Shown here piece after piece: positions 43,088 to 46,943 of a stretch of DNA of 46,943 nucleotides. Under the pieces are notes generated by a model. It made no database searches and had not been told where the DNA came from. It saw nothing but the letters and a program-made list of their open reading frames with translations. The position numbers were made by a program, and so were the translations under genes. Every line of letters begins with the position of its first letter. Within the stretch, counting starts at the first letter, position 1. Source of the stretch: Leucobacter sp. 7(1) (lineage in GTDB: Bacteria; Actinomycetota; Actinomycetes; Actinomycetales; Microbacteriaceae); the NCBI RefSeq assembly GCF_900163635.1, contig NZ_FUID01000100.1:1-46943 (forward strand), read 5' to 3'.

Positions 43088-44053
43088 TTACGGGCCCTCC
43101 GGATCCACGAGGCCGCGATCGGCCCAGAACGGCTCGACCCGGGCGCGGAGCTCGGCCGCACCGACGCGATCCAGGAGTTCCAGGCTCCCGAGGTTCGCCT
43201 CGAGTTGGGCCACGCTCGACGCCCCGAAGAGCGTGTTGGCGGTTGCCGGGTGGGTGAGCGTGAACGCGATCGCGAGCTGCGCTGGTGTCGCCCCCAGCTC
43301 CTCCGCGAGCGTGACAAATGCCGGCACATCGATGATGATGCGTTCGCGGATCCCACCGGGATCCCGCCCCACCTCACGGTCCGTCGCGATTTTGCCGGCG
43401 AGGTAGCCGCCCTCCATGACGTCTGATGCCTGCATCGAGAGCCCCTGATCCCAGAGCTTCGCGAACGGGGCCCCGTCGGGGATGGACCGGCGCGACACGC
43501 TGTACTTGAGCTGCGCCATGGCCGGGCCGGGGAGCCCCTCCGTCGCGGCGATGTCGAGGAGTGCCTGCACGTTCGACGCCGACCAGTTGTTGACGCCCCA
43601 GGCGCGGATCAGGCCGTCACGCTGCAACTCGGCGAGATTCGTGACGATGTCGCGGAGTGCGACATCGTCACGGCGGAGGTCGCCGAGCACCACGAGGTCG
43701 GCATGCTCGGCACCGACGCGGAACAGCGCGCCGTCGAGCTGGCTGCGGAACCCGGTGGAATCGTCCCAGCCCTCGAGCCAGAGTTTTTCAGAGAGGAGAT
43801 ACTCGTCGCGGGCGACGCCCGCGGCGCGAATGATCGCCGAGAACAGGACGTCGGTGAAGGCGGGCGGGCTGCCGGGGGCCGCGTACACGCCCACGTCGAA
43901 GAGCGTGATCCCGCGGTCGATGGCGGTGCGCACCATCTTGACGGAGTCCTCGAAGTGCATGCGGTCGTAGATGTGCCAGGATCCGAGCGCGAACACCGAG
44001 GAGGTGAGCTCGCTCTGGCCGATCCGGCGCTGGGGGACAGGTGGGTGCGTCAT
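43088..44053 (-). CDS. Aldo/keto reductase family protein with altered active site
   Basis: A 321-residue TIM-barrel protein. Asp53, Tyr57 (LFDVGVY) and Lys90 (LLSEKLW) fit three residues of the catalytic tetrad, though Asp and Tyr are one residue closer than usual. The fourth, a His in the LxxxH strand motif, is replaced: the strand reads ADLVVLGDL, with Gly124 at that place. WGVNNWS and the late FTLTHPATANTLFGASS are normal family segments. The enzyme may therefore act as a dehydrogenase of a hydroxyl group or have shifted chemistry. It sits 28 nt after the alcohol dehydrogenase gene. Confidence 0.82.
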   Translation of the reverse strand: MTHPPVPQRRIGQSELTSSVFALGSWHIYDRMHFEDSVKMVRTAIDRGITLFDVGVYAAPGSPPAFTDVLFSAIIRAAGVARDEYLLSEKLWLEGWDDSTGFRSQLDGALFRVGAEHADLVVLGDLRRDDVALRDIVTNLAELQRDGLIRAWGVNNWSASNVQALLDIAATEGLPGPAMAQLKYSVSRRSIPDGAPFAKLWDQGLSMQASDVMEGGYLAGKIATDREVGRDPGGIRERIIIDVPAFVTLAEELGATPAQLAIAFTLTHPATANTLFGASSVAQLEANLGSLELLDRVGAAELRARVEPFWADRGLVDPEGP

Positions 44054-44081
44054 TGCGTTCCGTTCGCTGGAGGGGTGTGGG

Positions 44082-45200
44082 TTAGGGGCGGCGTGTGAGG
44101 CGCGGATCGATGACGGCTTTCACCTCGCCGAGCTCGTGCATGTTCGCGATCCGCGCGGACGCTTCTTCGAGGCCGCAGGGGGCCGAGAACAGCTCGTCCC
44201 AGGGGAAGCGGTCGGCGAAGCTGCGGAAGAACTCGATGGAGCGGTAGTAGTCGGCGACGTCCCCGTTGAGTGAGCCGACGACTGTGAGCTCCTTGCCCAT
44301 GATCGTGGAGAGGGGGAACGGTTCGCCGGCGGGGCCGGTGGAGCCGACGATCGCGATGGTGCCGCGCTGGGCGGCCATGCCGACCGCCTCGGGGCCGATG
44401 CTCGGGGCGCCCGCGAAATCGAGGATCAGGTCCGCGCCCTCGCCGTCGGTGAGCTCGAGCGCGCGCGCGATTGTCGCCTCGGAGCCGCCCGCGATGTCGA
44501 TTGTGTGGGTCGCACCGAAGCGCTGGGCGAGTTCCAGCCGGGCCGCGGGGGCACCCGCGGTGATCACGGTGGCGGCACCCGAAATACTTGCGACGGCGGT
44601 CGCGAAGAGGCCGAGCGCCCCCGAGCCCTGGATGATCACGCGTGATCCCGGGCGCACCCCGCCCGCGCGCTCGAATGCCCGCAGCACAGTTTTCGCGGCG
44701 CAGCCCGCGGCGGAAGCCCACGTGTCTTTCACCTCGTCGGGCAGGCGGAGCTTCTGCGCGCCAGGGGTGACATAGGCGATCTCGGCGAGGCCGGCGGTCG
44801 CGAACGGGTGCACCTGGGTGCTCTGCAAGAAGCCGTAGCCGCGGTTACTGCAGGCCACGGGCTGCCGCAGCACCGTGCAGCCGAAGCACTTCCCGCACAC
44901 GGATTCTGACCAGCCGATCCGGTCGCCGACGGCGAGAGCTTCGCCGAGCGCATCGGTGGTGCCCTCGCCCACGGCGATGACCTCGCCGACCATCTCGTGG
45001 CCGAGGACCATGGGCAGCATGCCGGGGAAGCTCATCTTGCCCGCCCAGATCTCGATGTCGGTGCCGCAGAGCGTGGTGCAGGTGATGCGCACGAGGGCCG
45101 CGCCGGGTTCGATGTGGTCGGGAAGCGGAAGCTCCTGGAGTTCGAGGGGGGCACCGTGTTCTGTGAGGACGGCGGCGAGTGTGGATGTGGGGATCGTCAT
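44082..45200 (-). CDS. Zinc-dependent alcohol dehydrogenase (MDR family)
   Basis: A 372-residue medium-chain dehydrogenase. Catalytic zinc ligands are Cys45 (TTLCGTD) and His68-Glu69 (LGHEMVG); structural zinc is held by Cys102, Cys105, Cys108 and Cys117. The nucleotide fold motif is IIQGSGALGLFA. The ATG at 45200 has GGAG upstream; a longer in-frame reading crosses the promoter of the divergent gene and is rejected. It is the first gene of a five-gene operon (with reductase, two esterases and MFS exporter). Oxidation of an alcohol formed by ester cleavage is a reasonable role. Confidence 0.92.
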   Translation of the reverse strand: MTIPTSTLAAVLTEHGAPLELQELPLPDHIEPGAALVRITCTTLCGTDIEIWAGKMSFPGMLPMVLGHEMVGEVIAVGEGTTDALGEALAVGDRIGWSESVCGKCFGCTVLRQPVACSNRGYGFLQSTQVHPFATAGLAEIAYVTPGAQKLRLPDEVKDTWASAAGCAAKTVLRAFERAGGVRPGSRVIIQGSGALGLFATAVASISGAATVITAGAPAARLELAQRFGATHTIDIAGGSEATIARALELTDGEGADLILDFAGAPSIGPEAVGMAAQRGTIAIVGSTGPAGEPFPLSTIMGKELTVVGSLNGDVADYYRSIEFFRSFADRFPWDELFSAPCGLEEASARIANMHELGEVKAVIDPRLTRRP

Positions 45201-45254
45201 TGAAGGCTCCGTTCCGGTGGGATCGGCGCGGCCTCGTTGCCCGGGGCGCCGATC

Positions 45255-45273
45255 ATGTAGTTTTATTCTACAT
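45255..45273. promoter_or_regulatory. Palindrome and candidate promoter between alcohol dehydrogenase and amidohydrolase genes
   Basis: ATGTAG (45255-45260) and CTACAT (45268-45273) form a perfect inverted repeat with a 7-nt spacer. On the minus strand TAGAAT (45270-45265) could be a -10 box, with TTCACG 17 nt upstream as a weak -35. A dimeric regulator encoded elsewhere could control both directions. Confidence 0.5.
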
Positions 45274-45338
45274 ACGTTGACCATAAGCGTGAAGCCCTCG
45301 TTGAGGGCGCGGCCATGGGGGCCGCGGGAAAGGGGATC

Positions 45339-46757
45339 ATGGAAGACACCGAGGCGCGCGATGCGCTGGACACCGCGGAGCTGATCCTGCACGGCGGGAC
45401 CGTGCTCGTGCTGGATGCCGCCGGATCGACCGCGGGCAGTGTGGCCGTCGCGGGTGGCCGGATCGTGGCGGTCGGCGGGGGCGAGGTGCTGCACCGTTGG
45501 CGCGGCCCCAACACCCGGGTGATCGAGCTTGCCGGCCGGGCCGTGCTGCCGGGGATCAACGATTCGCACCTCCATGCGTCGTGGCTGGGCGCGCGCTGGC
45601 CGCACACCCTGTTTGCGGCCGCCGACCCCGAGGCTGCCGCAGCACTGTCCGGAACCCTTGTGCAGGATCGGGCGGAGCGGCGTGACGCAATTCTCCGGGC
45701 AGGCCCGCTGCTCAGTGAGTTGGGGATTACAAGCTTCACCGAGCCGGGGATCGGTCCGGGGGAGGACGCAGGGGAAACCGGGAGCTTCCACAGTGAGGTC
45801 ATCGAGATCTACCGGGAGCTCGCGGCCGCGGGCGAGCTGCGGCAGCGCGTCACCCTGCTCGCTCTACACGGGATTCTCGACGGCCCGAGCGACGTGGCCG
45901 ATGTCGTCGCCGGGATCCGCGCGCACGCAGAGTTTGCGGGCGAAAGCGACCCCACCTGGCTCTCGATTCCCGGGGTCAAGATCTTCGGCGACCTGATCCC
46001 GCTTTCGCGCCAGGCCTGGACGAATCACGAATACGACGACGGCACGCACGGCGAGCTGCTCGTGCGCGGCGACAGTATTGAGGCGAAAGCGGCAGGCCTG
46101 CGGGACATGCTCATGGCTGCCCACGCGGCGGGGCTGCAGGTCGGGATCCACGCCACCGGCGACCGGACAATCCAGCTCGCACTCGATGCGTTCGTGGACG
46201 CCGCGGCCGTCCCGGGGACTCCGAGCGTGCGCGAGCTTGGCCACGTGATCATCCACGGCGACCTGGCGACGCCTGAGCAGGTGGCACGCATGGGCGAGCT
46301 CGGCGTGTGGCTGAACACGCAGGCCGGCATCGCGGCTCACGCGGGCGAGTGGCTCGCGGCAATGCTGGGCGAGCGAGTCGCGGACGCCGCCTGGCCGCTC
46401 GCCGCGGCGCTTGAAGCGGGCACGCTGGTGCTGTCCTCGGACGCGCCGGTGCTCGACTTCGACTGGCGGCGCGGGATCGCCGCGGCCGAAGATCGGATTC
46501 TCGCGACTGGCGGTGCCGCCGCCGGGGATCCGGCCGAGGCCCGGAAGCGGTTGCTCGGCCTGCTGCGGTGCTACACCGCGGTGCCGGCGGCGCAGGATCG
46601 CGCGGCGGACTGGAAGGGCACCGTCGAAGTGGGCAAGGTCGCGGACCTCGTCGTGCTCGAACGCGACCCCTTCGAGGTGGGCGCCGCGGGGCTGCCCCAG
46701 GTCGCCGTGGACCTCACGATCCTCGACGGCCACGTCGTCTTCGAGCGGGCGGGGTAG
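45339..46757 (+). CDS. Amidohydrolase, YtcJ-like metal-dependent hydrolase
   Basis: A 472-residue amidohydrolase-superfamily protein. The metal motif HLH (77-79, in GINDSHLHA) follows the small beta-sandwich; later metal and active-site segments are GVKIFGD (with a Lys), IHATGDRT, VIIHGDL and LVLSSDAPV. KVADLVVLERDPF near the end closes the composite domain. Such proteins cleave C-N bonds of amides or formyl compounds. The ATG at 45339 has GGAAAGGGG before it; an ATG 24 nt earlier lacks a site. It is divergent from the alcohol dehydrogenase operon and may share its regulation. Confidence 0.9.
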   Translation: MEDTEARDALDTAELILHGGTVLVLDAAGSTAGSVAVAGGRIVAVGGGEVLHRWRGPNTRVIELAGRAVLPGINDSHLHASWLGARWPHTLFAAADPEAAAALSGTLVQDRAERRDAILRAGPLLSELGITSFTEPGIGPGEDAGETGSFHSEVIEIYRELAAAGELRQRVTLLALHGILDGPSDVADVVAGIRAHAEFAGESDPTWLSIPGVKIFGDLIPLSRQAWTNHEYDDGTHGELLVRGDSIEAKAAGLRDMLMAAHAAGLQVGIHATGDRTIQLALDAFVDAAAVPGTPSVRELGHVIIHGDLATPEQVARMGELGVWLNTQAGIAAHAGEWLAAMLGERVADAAWPLAAALEAGTLVLSSDAPVLDFDWRRGIAAAEDRILATGGAAAGDPAEARKRLLGLLRCYTAVPAAQDRAADWKGTVEVGKVADLVVLERDPFEVGAAGLPQVAVDLTILDGHVVFERAG

Positions 46758-46774
46758 CCGGCCGGGCGGGCGGG

Positions 46775-46800
46775 CTGGCTGGGCGCGCTGGCTGGGCGCG
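46775..46800. repeat. Two 13-bp direct repeats
   Basis: CTGGCTGGGCGCG occurs twice without a gap (46775-46787, 46788-46800), shortly after the amidohydrolase stop. It is non-coding. Confidence 0.6.
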
Positions 46801-46826
46801 CTGTGACCCCGCGCCCCGCCTCGCAC

Positions 46827-46846
46827 CCTCCTCACGGAGGCTTTTT
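46827..46846 (+). terminator. Rho-independent terminator after the amidohydrolase gene
   Basis: CCTCC-TCAC-GGAGG followed by CTTTTT. The stem is short but the U-tract is the clearest in the window. Confidence 0.65.
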
Positions 46847-46892
46847 CGCCAAACTGAGCGATTTTCTGCCAAATATCGCTCAGTTTGGCGAA
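46845..46892. repeat. Palindromic element, short copy D
   Basis: A perfect 18-bp inverted repeat, TTCGCCAAACTGAGCGAT (46845-46862) and ATCGCTCAGTTTGGCGAA (46875-46892), loop 12 nt. The arms contain the CCAAACTGAG end of element C, and ATTTTCTG is shared with copy B. It looks like a compact member with the middle deleted. Confidence 0.75.
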
Positions 46893-46943
46893 GATGCCTC
46901 GTGTGGGAGGCGATGGGAGGCGATGGGGGTGTTGGAGGTGATG

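Noticed and set aside
45201-45791. Long N-terminal extension of the alcohol dehydrogenase
   Set aside because: It crosses the divergent promoter and the amidohydrolase coding region and has no ribosome site; the ATG at 45200 gives the normal family length.

Overview
The window is GC-rich with strong G/C third-position bias, GTG starts and dense AAGGAG-type ribosome sites. Protein families (APC permeases, an AbiEi-like protein with a nuclease-like C-terminus, a copper amine oxidase of the Arthrobacter type, an extradiol dioxygenase of the Brevibacterium/Arthrobacter type) point to an actinomycete, most likely Microbacteriaceae; the genus cannot be fixed from the sequence alone. No rRNA, tRNA, CRISPR array, phage gene or transposase was recognised. 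Apart from a DEAD-box RNA helicase and an orphan AbiEi-like gene, nearly everything is catabolism, uptake and its regulation.

Left part (1-12760): an APC permease, a self-cleaving P1 (DmpA-type) peptidase, a second APC permease and a TetR regulator; then a minus-strand amine-oxidation unit (copper amine oxidase, aldehyde dehydrogenase, small membrane protein) below an AraC regulator resembling FeaR; then a third APC permease. Middle (13014-20105): a homoprotocatechuate meta-cleavage set on the minus strand, hpaH-hpaI and [FAH-RraA fusion]-gntR-hpaE-hpaD. Both promoters carry nearly the same ATCGTATAYGAT palindrome, probably the GntR operator. Together these fit the route aromatic amine (tyramine, dopamine) to arylacetaldehyde to arylacetate to ring cleavage to pyruvate and succinic semialdehyde. 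The 4-hydroxyphenylacetate 3-hydroxylase (HpaBC) and the HpaF isomerase are not in the window.

Plus-strand 20397-25600 is a peptide/nickel-type ABC transporter in which the second permease and first ATPase are fused. It is followed by the helicase (25642-27858). A LysR gene (29161-30090) then faces a tightly overlapping seven-gene operon (30227-38083): MBL-fold hydrolase, polar amino acid ABC transporter (three genes), ThDP-dependent enzyme, aldehyde dehydrogenase and HisC-like aminotransferase. I infer uptake of an amino acid, then transamination, decarboxylation and oxidation to an acid; the substrate is unknown.

Right part (38169-46757): a second aldehyde dehydrogenase closely related to the amine-oxidase one, then a five-gene minus-strand operon (zinc alcohol dehydrogenase, aldo/keto reductase lacking the usual His, two tandem esterases, Bcr/CflA MFS exporter) divergent from an YtcJ-like amidohydrolase.

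Non-coding structure is rich. There is a family of palindromic, MITE-like intergenic elements (about 64, 5538, 12775, 46845) at gene 3' ends, several strong hairpins at convergent junctions, a 17-bp tandem repeat, and an in-frame 15-bp repeat encoding PDPAV units inside one esterase. The most unusual proteins are the FAH-RraA fusion and the copper amine oxidase with a ten-cysteine metallothionein-like tail.
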